Origin: Collimonas arenae
GTDB lineage: Bacteria > Pseudomonadota > Gammaproteobacteria > Burkholderiales > Burkholderiaceae_D
Reading direction: 5' to 3'
Length of the DNA: 64,000 bases
Assembly: GCF_001584165.1 (NCBI RefSeq)
Contig: NZ_CP013233.1
Span: 4,038,620 to 4,102,619, forward strand
Of the stretch, positions 40,077-50,961 are shown piece after piece (positions within the stretch are counted from its first letter, which is position 1; the number at the start of each line of letters is the position of its first letter). The notes under the pieces are model-generated. The model had not been told where the DNA came from. It made no database searches and saw nothing but the letters and a program-made list of their open reading frames with translations. The position numbers and the translations under genes are program-made.

Positions 40077-41159
40077 ATGAAACCATCCATGCTCGCCAAG
40101 CTCGACCAACTCGCCAATCGCCTGGTCGAAGTCAACGATCTGCTCAACCAGGAAGAAGCTACCGCCAACATGGACAGTTATCGCAAGCTGACCCGTGAAC
40201 ATGCGGAGCTTGGTCCGCTGGTGGAGTTGTACCAGGCCTACCAGCAGGCCAATGCTGATATCGAGGCGGCCCAGGAAATGCAGTCAGATCCAGACATGAA
40301 GGAATTCGCCCAGGATGAAATCCAGGCCGCCAAGGCGCGCATGGAGCAGTTGGAAGGCGATCTGCAAAAGATGCTGCTGCCGAAGGATCCCAACGACGAA
40401 CGCAATATTTTCCTGGAAATCCGCGCCGGCACCGGTGGCGACGAATCGGCGCTGTTTGCCGGCGACTTGCTGCGCATGTACACGCGCTTCGCCGAACGTA
40501 ACCGCTGGCAAGTGGAAATGGTGTCCGAATCGCCATCGGAAATTGGCGGCTACAAGGAAGTCATCGTGCGCGTGATCGGCTTCGGCGCCTATTCCAAGCT
40601 GAAGTTCGAATCCGGCGGCCACCGCGTGCAGCGGGTGCCTGCTACCGAAACCCAGGGCCGCATCCATACTTCTGCATGCACAGTGGCGATCATGCCGGAA
40701 GCTGACGAAGTGGGCGATGTCGAGATCAATCCAGCCGACATCCGCATCGATACCTACCGCGCCTCCGGCGCTGGCGGCCAGCACATCAACAAGACCGATT
40801 CGGCGGTGCGTATCACGCACATCCCGACCGGCATCGTGGTCGAATGCCAGGACGACCGCAGCCAGCACAAGAACAAGGCGTCGGCATTGAAAGTGCTGGC
40901 GGCGCGCATCAAGGATGGCCAGCTGCGCGAACAACAATCGAAGGAAGCGGCGACCCGCAAATCGCTGATCGGCTCGGGCGACCGCAGTGAACGGATCCGC
41001 ACCTACAATTTCCCGCAAGGCCGTATGACCGACCATCGCATCAACCTGACTTTGTACAAGCTCGATTTCATCATGGACGGCGACCTGCAGGAATTGACCA
41101 ATGCATTGGCCGCGGAACACCAGGCCGACCTGCTGGCCGCGCTTGGCGACGCCATCTGA
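40077..41159 (+). CDS. prfA: Peptide chain release factor 1
   Basis: RF1 terminates translation at UAA and UAG. The start ATG 40077 ([12 protein letters not shown]) matches the E. coli N-terminus and gives the same 360-residue length; the earlier TTG is rejected. The stop-codon recognition loop is PAT ([13 protein letters not shown]), and the peptide-release GGQ is in [13 protein letters not shown]. It shares its strand with hemA upstream and dsbB and prmC downstream. Confidence 0.95.
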   Translation: MKPSMLAKLDQLANRLVEVNDLLNQEEATANMDSYRKLTREHAELGPLVELYQAYQQANADIEAAQEMQSDPDMKEFAQDEIQAAKARMEQLEGDLQKMLLPKDPNDERNIFLEIRAGTGGDESALFAGDLLRMYTRFAERNRWQVEMVSESPSEIGGYKEVIVRVIGFGAYSKLKFESGGHRVQRVPATETQGRIHTSACTVAIMPEADEVGDVEINPADIRIDTYRASGAGGQHINKTDSAVRITHIPTGIVVECQDDRSQHKNKASALKVLAARIKDGQLREQQSKEAATRKSLIGSGDRSERIRTYNFPQGRMTDHRINLTLYKLDFIMDGDLQELTNALAAEHQADLLAALGDAI

Positions 41160-41392
41160 TTGAATTGTCTGGGCGACCAGGTAAGTAACTAAATAAGTGA
41201 CTAAGTAGGCGCAACGCGTTGCCGGGCAATCGCGCGACTATTCGGAAAATCGAATATGCTGATGCCTGGCAACGGAACCAAGCTTTAGCGCCAGCTATCA
41301 TATGCAATCGGATATGCGGTGGCTGACTTCCTTGGCGCCGTTCAACAAACAATCGGCCTGCACGTCACATCAACCCTCATCGACTTACAAAA

Positions 41393-41892
41393 ATGAAAAC
41401 ATCCAAATCGGTCCTGCTTATCGTTGCCTTCATCTCCCTGGCCATTCTGGGTGCCGCTCTTTATCTGCAGCACGTCGAGGACATGCAGCCTTGCCCGCTG
41501 TGCGTGATCCAGCGCTATGCATTTGCCGCGATCGCACTGGTTTGCCTGGTTTGCGCAGGCTTGCCTAACGGCGCGCAAAAAGCCGGCGCCAGCCTCGGCA
41601 TCCTGGCCGGACTGGGTGGCGCCGGTACCGCGATCTGGCACCTGTGGTCATTGCCCATCCATCGACTTCCTGCGGCCGCGATGCATTGGAAGCACCGATG
41701 AATGCGCTGCCGCCGGCGACACTGCTACCGTCAGTGTTCAAGGTGGATGCATTTGCGCTTTGCACGACCGCCTACGATGCGATCCTCGGATTGTCGATTC
41801 CGCAATGGTCACTGCTGTGGTTCGTAGTGCTGGTCGTGATTCTGGTTGCCGCGCTGTTCAAACGCAACGATGCCGGCAATCGCCGCTACTAA
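41393..41892 (+). CDS. dsbB: Disulfide bond formation protein DsbB (apparent frameshift)
   Basis: DsbB reoxidises DsbA and passes electrons to quinone. Four membrane helices are expected and seen. The first periplasmic Cys pair is in QPCPLCVIQRYAF; the second is split between SCGRDALEAP and FALCTTAYD. The frame breaks between the pairs at about 41643-41645. One extra G (CTGGTGG) restores HLVVIAHPSTSCGRD, giving 166 residues and a stop at 41892. All four catalytic Cys are then in frame. Confidence 0.9.
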
Positions 41893-41906
41893 ACGGTCTC
41901 GGTTCC

Positions 41907-42788
41907 ATGACAGGTACTTCCAACACGTCGGCGGCAATCATCGAAGCCGGCAGCAGCATTGCAACGGTATTGAAGCAATCGCCGCTGCCTCCGCTGGAAA
42001 GCCGTATCCTGTTGATGCACGCGTTGCAGCTGACGCGCATACAGCTGATCACCCGGGACGAACGCTGCATCGATACCGAACAGGCGCAACAGCTATCCGA
42101 CCTGTTCCGACGGCGCCAGCTGGGCGAACCGATTGCCTACCTCGTCGGCCACCGCGAGTTCTATGGCCTGCAACTGGAAGTCACACCCGACGTGCTGATC
42201 CCTCGTCCCGAAACCGAATTGCTGGTTGATCTGGCGCTGCAACAGCTGCCAGCCGACGCCGATGCTCCTCTGCGCGTTCTGGATCTCGGCACCGGTTCCG
42301 GCGCCATCGCGATTGCCATCGCCCACAGCCGGCCAGGCCTTCAGGTGACGGCGTTGGACGTCAGCGCTGCATCGCTGGCAGTAGCGCAACGCAACGCAGC
42401 ACGACATCTGGCGCGAGGCATGTCGCCACTGGAACTGCTGCAAAGCGATTGGTATGCAGCACTGGGACAGCACCGCTTCGATGTCATCGTTTCCAATCCG
42501 CCGTATATCGTTGCCGGCGACCGTCATCTGAGCGAGGGCGACTTGCGTTTTGAGCCGCAGGATGCGCTGACCGACCATGCCGACGGCTTGAGTGCGCTAC
42601 GCATTATCGTTGACGGCGCGCCCGCTTACTTGAAAGACGGCGGCTGGCTATTGATGGAACATGGCTATGACCAGGCGCCGGCAGTACGCGAACTGTTGCA
42701 TGCGCAATCCTTCGACCAGATACAGAGCTGGCAAGACCTGGCCGGGATCGACCGTGTCAGCGGCGGCAGATGGCGATTGCCCGGTTAG
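41907..42788 (+). CDS. prmC: Release factor glutamine methyltransferase PrmC
   Basis: PrmC methylates the GGQ glutamine of release factors, so it acts on the product of prfA close upstream. The 293-residue protein starts at ATG 41907. It has the N-terminal helical domain, the SAM-binding VLDLGTGSGAIAIAIAHS and the glutamine-binding NPPY motif (VSNPPYIV). It starts 14 bp after dsbB and ends at a strong terminator. Confidence 0.95.
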   Translation: MTGTSNTSAAIIEAGSSIATVLKQSPLPPLESRILLMHALQLTRIQLITRDERCIDTEQAQQLSDLFRRRQLGEPIAYLVGHREFYGLQLEVTPDVLIPRPETELLVDLALQQLPADADAPLRVLDLGTGSGAIAIAIAHSRPGLQVTALDVSAASLAVAQRNAARHLARGMSPLELLQSDWYAALGQHRFDVIVSNPPYIVAGDRHLSEGDLRFEPQDALTDHADGLSALRIIVDGAPAYLKDGGWLLMEHGYDQAPAVRELLHAQSFDQIQSWQDLAGIDRVSGGRWRLPG

Positions 42789-42818
42789 AGGAAGAAGCAG
42801 GAACAAAAAAAAGAAAAT

Positions 42819-42846
42819 AAAAAAGCGCGGCATGCCGCGCTTTTTT
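42819..42846. terminator. Bidirectional terminator between prmC and aqpZ
   Basis: The 16-bp self-complementary core GCGCGGCATGCCGCGC (42825-42840) is flanked by A6 on the left and T6 on the right. It lies between convergent genes. Confidence 0.9.
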
Positions 42847-42867
42847 CATCGAACGAACATCCCGACG

Positions 42868-43563
42868 TCAGTCTTTCTCACCCCAGATCGCCGGATATAC
42901 AATCCCGGCAATCAGAGCGCCAACCAGCGGCGCAACCCAGAACAGCCACAGCTGCTGCAAGGCCCAACCGCCGACAAACAGGGCCTGGCTGGTGCTGCGA
43001 GCAGGATTGACGGACGTATTGGTGACGGGGATGCTGATCAGATGGATCAGGGTCAGGCACAGACCGATTGCAATCGGTGCAAAGCCGGCCGGAGCACGCT
43101 TGTCGGTCGCTCCCAGAATCACGATCAGGAACATGAAAGTCATGACCACTTCCGAGATCAGCGCCGCGTTCATCGAATACAGTCCGGGCGAATGCTCACC
43201 GTAGCCATTGGCGGCAAAACCGCCGATCTCCGCACCGGGCTTGCCGGTAGCGATCAGATACAGGATGCCGGCTGCAATGATGCCGCCGATAACTTGCGCA
43301 ACCCAGTAGGGCAGGATTTCACTCTTGGGAAAACGTCCGGCGGTAGCCAGTCCGATTGTCACGGCGGGGTTCAGGTGGCAACCGGAAATATGGCCGATGG
43401 CAAAGGCCATCGTCAACACGGTCAGGCCGAAAGCCAGCGCCACGCCATGGAAGCCAATTCCCAATCCGGGGAATGCCGCCGCCAGGACCGCGCTGCCGCA
43501 GCCGCCGAGAACCAGCCAGAATGTACCTAGAGCTTCCGCTCCCAGACGCTTAGAAAGATGCAT
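42868..43563 (-). CDS. aqpZ: Aquaporin Z
   Basis: The 231-residue water channel has six membrane helices and both pore NPA boxes ([11 protein letters not shown] and [11 protein letters not shown]). Its length is the same as E. coli AqpZ. The selectivity-filter Arg follows the second NPA (NPARS), and the narrow-pore Cys-free/His arrangement is typical of water-selective forms. CAGGAG precedes the ATG. Confidence 0.93.
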   Translation of the reverse strand: MHLSKRLGAEALGTFWLVLGGCGSAVLAAAFPGLGIGFHGVALAFGLTVLTMAFAIGHISGCHLNPAVTIGLATAGRFPKSEILPYWVAQVIGGIIAAGILYLIATGKPGAEIGGFAANGYGEHSPGLYSMNAALISEVVMTFMFLIVILGATDKRAPAGFAPIAIGLCLTLIHLISIPVTNTSVNPARSTSQALFVGGWALQQLWLFWVAPLVGALIAGIVYPAIWGEKD

Positions 43564-43998
43564 GTTCGACTCCTGAAAAAAACAACAAGTGATTTATGTT
43601 GACTAGCTAAGGACAAATATCTTGATCCTGCACATCACGGCCCACAGCATATTTGCGGAACCGTGCACAAACAAGAAAAAATTTATCATTTAACAATTCT
43701 TTTCAATTACGACCAACCCATCTACTCTTTGTCAGGCACGGATAGCAATCTCCGGAAGCATCCTGGCAATTCAAATAATACTACCAAGAAATATGACGTT
43801 CGGATGCATGATGCATTTAATAATAAAAATATTCGTAGCTTGCGGCGACAGACGCAGAATCCGACGAAACAATGCATTGTACAAACAACATCTTTATTAT
43901 GGATTTTTCAGTCCCGTTTCTTTTCGGGCTGTCAAGACTGGCGAAATTATCTGGATTGCGTATGATCCAACGCTTGATTTTCACTATTAAGACTTTCC
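43564..43998. other. AT-rich intergenic region between aqpZ and tex
   Basis: 435 bp without a recognisable gene. The base composition is clearly more AT-rich than the flanks. It must hold the divergent promoters of aqpZ and tex, but I find no convincing -35/-10 pair for either. Confidence 0.4.
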
Positions 43999-46341
43999 AT
44001 GCTGCCTTCGATCGAACAACGCCTCGCTCTTGAACTTGCCGCCAAACCGGCACAAGTCGCCGCTGCCGTCGCCCTTCTGGACGAAGGCGCCACCGTGCCA
44101 TTTATCGCGCGCTACCGCAAGGAAGCGACCGGTGGCCTGGATGATATCCAGCTGCGTTTGCTGGAAGAACGCCTGCGTTATCTGCGTGAGCTGGAAGCGC
44201 GCCGTAGCGCGATTCTGGCCTCGATCGAAGAACAGGGAAAAATGACGCCGGCGCTACTGCAGGCGATCACGCTGGCCGAAGACAAGACACCGCTTGAAGA
44301 CTTGTATCTGCCGTACAAACCCAAGCGTCGCACCAAGGCGCAGATCGCTGCGGAAGCAGGCTTGACTGAACTGGCCGATGCGCTGCTGGCCAATCCGGAT
44401 CTGCATCCGGAACAGGAAGCCGAGAAATTCCTGAAGCCAGCGTTCAGCACCGACAACGGCGACAATCCTGGCGTCGCCGACGCCAAAGCCGCGCTCGACG
44501 GCGCGCGCCAGATCCTGATGGAGCGCTTTTCGGAAGATGCGGCATTGCTGCAGGCGCTGCGCGAATACCTGACAGAACACGGCGTGGTGGAATCCAAAGT
44601 GGTCGAAGGCAAGCAGGATGCCGGTGAAAAATTCGCCGACTATTTCGATTACTCGGAAACCATCGGCACCATTCCGTCGCACCGCGCGCTGGCGCTGTTC
44701 CGCGGCCGCCGTGAAGAAATCCTGAACGTGGTGCTGCGCCTCGACACCGAAGAAGAAAAACCGAAATGGGATGCGCCGCACAATCCATGCGAAGGCCGCA
44801 TCGCCGCCCGTTTCGGTATCAGCAACAAGAGCCGCGCCGCCGACAAATGGCTGAGCGATACGGTGCGCTGGAGCTGGCGCGTCAAGGTCTTCATGCATCT
44901 GGAAACCGAGCTGATGACCAAGCTGCGCGAAACCGCCGAAGTCGAGGCGATCAACGTTTTTGCGCGCAACCTGAAAGCCTTGCTCTTGGCGGCCCCCGCC
45001 GGACCGCGCGCGACCATGGGCCTCGATCCGGGCTTGCGTACCGGCGTCAAGGTGGCGGTGATCGACGCCACCGGCAAGGTGGTCGACACCACCGCGATTT
45101 ATCCGCATCAGCCGCGCAACGACTGGGACGGTTCGCTGCACACGCTGGCGCAGCTGGCGGAAAAACACAAGGTCTCGCTGATCTCGATCGGCAACGGCAC
45201 TGCCTCGCGTGAAACCGACAAGCTGGCACAGGATTTGATCAAGTTGCGTCCGGAACTGAAACTGACCAAGATCGTAGTGTCGGAAGCCGGTGCGTCGGTC
45301 TACTCGGCTTCCGAATTTGCCTCGCGTGAATTGCCGGACATGGATGTCTCGCTGCGCGGTGCGGTATCGATTGCACGCCGCCTGCAGGATCCGCTGGCAG
45401 AACTGGTGAAGATCGACCCGAAATCGATCGGCGTCGGCCAGTACCAACACGATGTCGGCCAAACCCAGCTGGCGCGCTCCCTGGACGCGGTGGTGGAAGA
45501 CTGCGTGAATGCCGTCGGCGTCGACGTCAACACCGCCTCGGCGCCGCTGCTGGCGCGCGTCTCCGGGCTGAACGCCAGTGTCGCGCAAAGCATCGTTACC
45601 TATCGCGACATGAAGGGCATGTTTGCCTCGCGGGCTGCGTTACGCGATGTGCCGCGGCTGGGCGACAAGACGTTCGAACAGGCCGCAGGATTCCTGCGCA
45701 TCATGAACAGCGACAATCCGCTGGACGCGTCGGCGGTCCACCCTGAATCCTATCCGTTGGTGGAAAAAATCCTGGCCGATATCAAGAAAGACGTCAAGGG
45801 CGTGATCGGTGACGAGAAACTGCTGAAGTCGCTCAATCCAGCTAAATACGCCGATGAGAAATTCGGCGTGCCGACCATCGCCGACATCATCAAAGAACTG
45901 GAAAAGCCGGGCCGCGATCCGCGCCCCGAATTCACCACGGCCACCTTCAAGGAAGGCGTCGAGGAAATCCGCGACCTGCGGCCGGACATGATCCTGGAAG
46001 GCGTGGTCACCAATGTGGCGGCATTTGGCGCCTTTGTCGACATCGGCGTGCATCAGGATGGCCTGGTGCATATTTCCGCCTTGTCGAACACCTTCGTCAA
46101 GGATCCGCACACCGTGGTCAAGGCAGGCCAGGTGGTCAAGGTCAAGGTTCTGGAAGTCGACGAAAAGCGCAAGCGCATTGCATTGACCATGCGCCTGACC
46201 GATAACGCCCCGGTAGCAGGCGCCAAACCTGAGCAGCGCGCCGACCGCAACGATGCCAAGCGCATGTCGCAACAGCGGCAAGCTGCACCGGCGCCTGCCA
46301 ACAGCGCAATGGCGGCGGCCTTTGCAAAGTTAAAAGGATAA
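43999..46341 (+). CDS. tex: Tex-family RNA-binding transcription factor
   Basis: The 780-residue protein has the N-terminal helical domain ([19 protein letters not shown]), a YqgF/RNase H-like domain ([17 protein letters not shown]) and helix-hairpin-helix repeats ([19 protein letters not shown]). A C-terminal S1 RNA-binding domain follows ([19 protein letters not shown]), then a Gln/Ala-rich tail. Tex-like proteins bind RNA and affect transcription and stress survival. It is complete. Confidence 0.95.
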   Translation: MLPSIEQRLALELAAKPAQVAAAVALLDEGATVPFIARYRKEATGGLDDIQLRLLEERLRYLRELEARRSAILASIEEQGKMTPALLQAITLAEDKTPLEDLYLPYKPKRRTKAQIAAEAGLTELADALLANPDLHPEQEAEKFLKPAFSTDNGDNPGVADAKAALDGARQILMERFSEDAALLQALREYLTEHGVVESKVVEGKQDAGEKFADYFDYSETIGTIPSHRALALFRGRREEILNVVLRLDTEEEKPKWDAPHNPCEGRIAARFGISNKSRAADKWLSDTVRWSWRVKVFMHLETELMTKLRETAEVEAINVFARNLKALLLAAPAGPRATMGLDPGLRTGVKVAVIDATGKVVDTTAIYPHQPRNDWDGSLHTLAQLAEKHKVSLISIGNGTASRETDKLAQDLIKLRPELKLTKIVVSEAGASVYSASEFASRELPDMDVSLRGAVSIARRLQDPLAELVKIDPKSIGVGQYQHDVGQTQLARSLDAVVEDCVNAVGVDVNTASAPLLARVSGLNASVAQSIVTYRDMKGMFASRAALRDVPRLGDKTFEQAAGFLRIMNSDNPLDASAVHPESYPLVEKILADIKKDVKGVIGDEKLLKSLNPAKYADEKFGVPTIADIIKELEKPGRDPRPEFTTATFKEGVEEIRDLRPDMILEGVVTNVAAFGAFVDIGVHQDGLVHISALSNTFVKDPHTVVKAGQVVKVKVLEVDEKRKRIALTMRLTDNAPVAGAKPEQRADRNDAKRMSQQRQAAPAPANSAMAAAFAKLKG

Positions 46342-46461
46342 CAAGCACTGGCTGGACGTGGCTGTGGGGCCGACATGACTCCACAGCACGACCGGTGTAA
46401 TGACAAAGTCCCGCGCTCCGACAAAATCAGTCGTCACCCGATTTAATCGGGGCGGTCATCG

Positions 46462-46467
46462 TATAAT
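46462..46467 (+). promoter_or_regulatory. Possible -10 of ispB
   Basis: A consensus TATAAT lies 33 bp before ispB. No good -35 is present at 16-18 bp upstream. Confidence 0.4.
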
Positions 46468-46499
46468 CACGGCACACTCGATTTCCAACAGGTTTTATT

Positions 46500-47489
46500 T
46501 TGTCAGCCGCTCCCAATACTTCACACCAACAATCCATGATGTCTCCGATCGCGGCCGATATGGAAGCGGTCAACGCGGTGATCCGCCGGCAATTGCATTC
46601 GGAAGTGCCGCTGGTGAACCAGATCGCCGAATACATCATCAGCGCCGGCGGCAAACGCCTGCGCCCGGTCCTGGTCTTGTTGATGGCCCAGGCTTACGGC
46701 TATTCGGGCAACAAGCATCACGAACTGGCCGCGGTGATCGAGTTCATCCATACCGCCACCCTGCTGCATGACGACGTGGTTGACGAATCGTCGCTGCGGC
46801 GCGGGCGCCAGACCGCCAATGCCTTGTTTGGCAATGCCGCCTCGGTGCTGGTTGGTGATTTCCTGTATTCGCGCGCCTTCCAGATGATGGTCTCGGTCGA
46901 TAACGCCCGCGTGATGCAAATCGTCGCCGACGCCACCAACGTGATTGCCGAAGGCGAAGTACTGCAACTGCTGAACATGCACAATCCTGATGTTTCCGAG
47001 GAAAGCTACCTGCAGGTGATTCGCTCCAAGACGGCCAAGCTGTTCGAGGCGGCGGCCCAGCTCGGCGTCTTGATCGCCGGCGCCGGTGATGACGTGATTG
47101 AAGCTGCGGGCGAATATGGCCGCTCGCTCGGCACCGCATTCCAGTTGATCGACGATGTCCTGGATTACTCCGGCAACGCGACAGACATCGGCAAGAACGT
47201 CGGCGACGACTTGCGCGAAGGCAAACCGACCCTCCCTCTGATTTACCTGATGGAAAACGGCACACCCGAGCAAAAGGCGTTGGTGCGCAGCTGTATCGAA
47301 AACGGCGACGAACAGCATTTCAATGAAATCCTCACCGCCATCACCAGCTCGGGCGCGCTGGACTATACCCGGCACGAGGCGGAGAAGGCGGCCCAGCGAG
47401 CGGCAACCGCAATTGCAGCCTTGCCAAATAGTCAGTTCAAAGATTCTTTGCTACAATTATCTGCCTTCGCGGTGGATCGCAATCATTAA
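46500..47489 (+). CDS. ispB: Octaprenyl diphosphate synthase IspB
   Basis: IspB makes the isoprenoid side chain of ubiquinone. Up to 329 residues from a TTG at 46500; an ATG at 46536 (MMSPIAADM) is the alternative. The first Asp-rich motif is HDDVVDESSLRR and the second is IDDVLDYSG; GGKRLRP is the substrate-binding Lys/Arg motif. Its usual neighbours rplU/rpmA are 22 kb away here. tRNA-Pro follows. Confidence 0.93.
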   Translation: MSAAPNTSHQQSMMSPIAADMEAVNAVIRRQLHSEVPLVNQIAEYIISAGGKRLRPVLVLLMAQAYGYSGNKHHELAAVIEFIHTATLLHDDVVDESSLRRGRQTANALFGNAASVLVGDFLYSRAFQMMVSVDNARVMQIVADATNVIAEGEVLQLLNMHNPDVSEESYLQVIRSKTAKLFEAAAQLGVLIAGAGDDVIEAAGEYGRSLGTAFQLIDDVLDYSGNATDIGKNVGDDLREGKPTLPLIYLMENGTPEQKALVRSCIENGDEQHFNEILTAITSSGALDYTRHEAEKAAQRAATAIAALPNSQFKDSLLQLSAFAVDRNH

Positions 47490-47595
47490 ACGGAATCACT
47501 GAGAATGCATCGAAGAGCTGCTGCATAGGTTACAACCGGAAGGAGGTACCGGCAGCAGCTTTAAAAAACCTGTTCAAGATATTGAACAGCTAGAT

Positions 47596-47676
<81 letters not shown>

Positions 47677-47774
47677 AGACTCCAGTCACGTCGAACGGTT
47701 GCGAAGGGGCGGAATGAGCGCAGCACAACACAACAATCCCAATAATCAGCAGTACCTCACTTTACGGTGACCCT

Positions 47775-49061
47775 TTGGATGCCGTGCCCATATGGGTGCA
47801 GATTCTTGCACTAGCCTTACTCATCTTCCTGTCGGCCTTTTTTGCAATGGCGGAAACCGCACTGGTTGCCGCCAACAAGCATCGCCTGCGCCATCTGGCC
47901 AAACGCGGCAGCAAATCCGCGACCACCACTTTGTGGCTGCTGGAGCGCACCGACAAACTGCTGTCGCTGATCCTGATCGTCAATACCTTGGTCAACGCAC
48001 TCGCCACCGCCCTTGTGACCGCGATTGCGATCACTACTTTCGGCAACCATCAGCGCGTCATCACCGTCGCCACGGCAGCCGTGGCCTTCCTGTTGATCGT
48101 GTTTGCCGAAATCACGCCGAAAGTGATCGGTGCAACCTATCCGGAACGCATCGCCCTGCCGACCAGCTTCGTACTCAAGCCACTGATGGGCATCGCCAAG
48201 CCCCTGATCTGGTTTGTGAATCTGTTCGTGTCGGCGATCCTGAAAATCCTGCGAATCAAAACCGGCAAGCACGTGCAGGAGCAACGCGTATCACCGGAAG
48301 AACTGCGGTCAATCGTGCTGGAAGGCGGCAATTTCATGCCGCAGAAGCACAAGAGCATCTTGCTCAATCTGTTCGACCTGGAAAAAATTTCGGTTGAAGA
48401 CGTCATGACGCCGCGGGCGCAAGTCGAGGCCCTGAATCTGTCGGCCTCGGTTGACGACATCAGGCACCAGCTGACCACTTGCTATCACAACAAATTGCCT
48501 GTCTATGAAGGCGAAATCAACCAGATCGTCGGCATCCTGCATGTGCGTAAAGCCATGGCGCTGTTGAACCAGGAAGCTGAATTGACGGTCGAGCATTTCC
48601 GGCAGCTGCTCAGCACGCCTTACTTCATTCCGGAAGACACCGACGTCTTCACGCAGCTGCAATATTTCCAGGAGAACCACGAGCGGCTCGGCATCATTGT
48701 CGATGAATACGGCGAGGTGCAAGGTTTGGTGACGCTGGAAGACATCATTGAAGAAATGATTGGCGAATTCACCACGTCCAAGCCAGGCGCAGCACGCGCC
48801 GACAGTTTTTCCTGGAATCCGCAGGGGCAGTGCCAGCTTGAAGGAACGACAACCTTGCGCGACATTAACAAACGCCTTGGCCTGAACTTCCCGCTCGATG
48901 GACCAAAAACCTTAAATGGTCTGCTGCTGGAGTGGCTGCAAGATATTCCGGACAATAATGTCAGCCTGAAAATTGCCGGATGCATCATAGAAATTGTACA
49001 AGTGCAAAATCAGGCAATTAAGGTTGCCAAACTGTTTCGCCCGAATAAACTACAGCAATGA
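47775..49061 (+). CDS. HlyC/CorC-type (CNNM family) transporter, YfjD-like
   Basis: The 428-residue protein has a DUF21/CNNM membrane domain with about four helices (LLIFLSAFFAMAETALVAANK, FAEITPKVIGATYPERIA). A CBS pair (about 205-325; EDVMTPRAQVEAL, IIVDEYGEVQGLVTLEDIIEEM) and a C-terminal CorC/HlyC domain follow. The family handles magnesium or divalent cations. The open frame begins at TTG 47775. A better ribosome binding site (AAGGGG at 47703-47708) precedes an ATG at 47714, whose frame stops after 18 codons and could join only if two bases were missing. The true start is therefore unsure. Confidence 0.88.
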   Translation: MDAVPIWVQILALALLIFLSAFFAMAETALVAANKHRLRHLAKRGSKSATTTLWLLERTDKLLSLILIVNTLVNALATALVTAIAITTFGNHQRVITVATAAVAFLLIVFAEITPKVIGATYPERIALPTSFVLKPLMGIAKPLIWFVNLFVSAILKILRIKTGKHVQEQRVSPEELRSIVLEGGNFMPQKHKSILLNLFDLEKISVEDVMTPRAQVEALNLSASVDDIRHQLTTCYHNKLPVYEGEINQIVGILHVRKAMALLNQEAELTVEHFRQLLSTPYFIPEDTDVFTQLQYFQENHERLGIIVDEYGEVQGLVTLEDIIEEMIGEFTTSKPGAARADSFSWNPQGQCQLEGTTTLRDINKRLGLNFPLDGPKTLNGLLLEWLQDIPDNNVSLKIAGCIIEIVQVQNQAIKVAKLFRPNKLQQ

Positions 49062-49186
49062 GATTAATGCTGCCCAAAGGCAATTTTTACGACACATTTC
49101 TTCACAAATCCTTTACAAGTGAGTTTCCCCTAGGGCATCATTGATCGGTTTGAATGGTTCCGCACATCTTTTGGCATTGACCCCTT

Positions 49187-50911
49187 ATGGCAGCAGTCTT
49201 TCCGAACTCAAGTTCCAGCAGTCCGATCTCCGGACTTGCCCGTGCATTGCTCCAGGCGGGCCGCCTTTCTGCGGCACAAGTCGAGACGCTACACAAGAAA
49301 TCAAGCGGTGATCAGACGCCGTTCATTGCCGCCTTGCTGGAAAGCGGCCACCTGAATGCACGCGACCTGGCGCTGTTTTGCGCAGAGACTTTCGGCTATC
49401 CGCAGCTGGACCTGAACACGCTGAACTTGAGCTCGCTGCCGGAAAAGGCGATCGACGCCAAGTTGATGGAAAGCCATTCGGTTCTGGCGCTGGCCAAGCG
49501 CGGCAATAAGATCTATGTCGCGTTTTCCGATCCGACCAATATGCAGGTGCTGGACCAGATCAAGTTTCAGACCGAGCTGACGGTCGAGCCGATCATTGTC
49601 GAGCATCCGGTATTGCTGAAGCAAATCCAGAAACTGGTGAAGTCGGCCGAGCAAAGTCTCAGCGAGATGGTCGGCGACGAGCAGGAAATCAATTTCGTTG
49701 AAGAAGATGCCGCTGCCGTTGCCGATGCCGCGGCAACCGATATCGACGATGCGCCGGTGGTGCGCTTCCTGCAAAAGATATTGACCGACGCCATCAACCA
49801 GGGCGCGTCTGACTTGCATTTCGAACCATTCGAAAAATTCTACCGGATTCGATTCCGGGTCGATGGCGTACTGCGTGATATGGCCCAACCGCCGCTGTCC
49901 ATCAAGGAAAAACTAGCGTCGCGCATCAAGGTCATCTCCAAGCTGGATATCTCCGAAAAGCGGGTGCCGCAGGATGGCCGCATGCGCCTGGTCGTTTCCA
50001 AGACACGCGCCATCGATTTCCGCGTCAGCACTTTGCCGACATTGTTCGGCGAAAAGATCGTCATGCGTATCCTGGATCCGAGCCAGGCACAGATGGGGAT
50101 CGATGCGCTGGGTTACGACCCGGACCAGAAAGCCATCTTGATGGATGCCATCCAGCGTCCGTACGGCATGGTGCTGGTGACCGGGCCGACCGGCTCCGGC
50201 AAAACCGTATCGCTGTACACCTGCCTGAACATCTTGAACCAGCCGGGCATCAATATCTCGACCGCCGAAGATCCGGCCGAAATCAATTTGCCCGGCGTGA
50301 ACCAGGTCAATATCAACGACCGTGCCGGACTGACATTCCCGGTCGCGCTCAAAGCTTTCCTGCGGCAGGATCCTGACATCATCATGGTCGGTGAAATCCG
50401 CGACCTGGAAACCGCTGACATTTCGATCAAGGCGGCGCAAACCGGGCATATGGTGTTTTCCACCCTGCATACCAACGATGCGCCGTCGACGCTGACGCGC
50501 CTGATGAACATGGGTGTGCCGGCTTTCAACATCGCCTCGTCAGTCATCCTGATTACCGCGCAACGACTGGCGCGGCGCCTGTGCAGCTGCAAACAGCCAA
50601 TCTCGATCCAGGACGAAGCCCTGCTCGAAGCCGGCCTGACTGAAGATGACATCGACGGCACCTGGATGCCTTACAAGGCAGTGGGCTGCGAGCGCTGCAA
50701 CGGTACCGGCTACAAGGGGCGGGTCGGCATTTATCAAATCATGCCGATTACAGAAGAAATCGAACGCATCATCCTGGCCCACGGCACAGCGCTGGAAATT
50801 GAAGCGCAGGCGAAGCGCGAGGGTGTCAAAACCCTGCGTCAATCGGGGCTCATGAAAGTGAAACAAGGGTTGACCAGCCTCGAGGAAGTGCTTGGCTGTA
50901 CCAATATCTAA
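49187..50911 (+). CDS. pilB: Type IV pilus assembly ATPase PilB
   Basis: The 574-residue hexameric ATPase powers pilus extension. The N-terminal T2SSE_N region (about 30-170) is followed by the ATPase domain with Walker A GPTGSGKTVS, Asp box AEDPAEINL, Walker B IIMVGEIRD and His box TLHTNDAPST. The Cys motif CSC...CERCNGTG is typical of PilB zinc sites. It is the first gene of pilBCD. The 3' end carries a small tandem duplication. Confidence 0.95.
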   Translation: MAAVFPNSSSSSPISGLARALLQAGRLSAAQVETLHKKSSGDQTPFIAALLESGHLNARDLALFCAETFGYPQLDLNTLNLSSLPEKAIDAKLMESHSVLALAKRGNKIYVAFSDPTNMQVLDQIKFQTELTVEPIIVEHPVLLKQIQKLVKSAEQSLSEMVGDEQEINFVEEDAAAVADAAATDIDDAPVVRFLQKILTDAINQGASDLHFEPFEKFYRIRFRVDGVLRDMAQPPLSIKEKLASRIKVISKLDISEKRVPQDGRMRLVVSKTRAIDFRVSTLPTLFGEKIVMRILDPSQAQMGIDALGYDPDQKAILMDAIQRPYGMVLVTGPTGSGKTVSLYTCLNILNQPGINISTAEDPAEINLPGVNQVNINDRAGLTFPVALKAFLRQDPDIIMVGEIRDLETADISIKAAQTGHMVFSTLHTNDAPSTLTRLMNMGVPAFNIASSVILITAQRLARRLCSCKQPISIQDEALLEAGLTEDDIDGTWMPYKAVGCERCNGTGYKGRVGIYQIMPITEEIERIILAHGTALEIEAQAKREGVKTLRQSGLMKVKQGLTSLEEVLGCTNI

Positions 50912-50930
50912 AAGTGCTTGGCTGTACCAA
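50886..50930. repeat. 19-bp direct repeat across the pilB stop codon
   Basis: AAGTGCTTGGCTGTACCAA occurs at 50886-50904 and again at 50912-50930. The period is 26 bp, and the first copy encodes the last residues of PilB. It looks like a recent slippage duplication. The second copy lies just after the stop. Confidence 0.8.
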
Positions 50931-50961
50931 AGTTCCAAATTTAAATTAGGGGAAATAGTTC

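Noticed and set aside
43663..43990. Small ORFs between aqpZ and tex
   Set aside because: AT-rich codons, no ribosome binding sites, no family features, and overlapping frames of equal quality.
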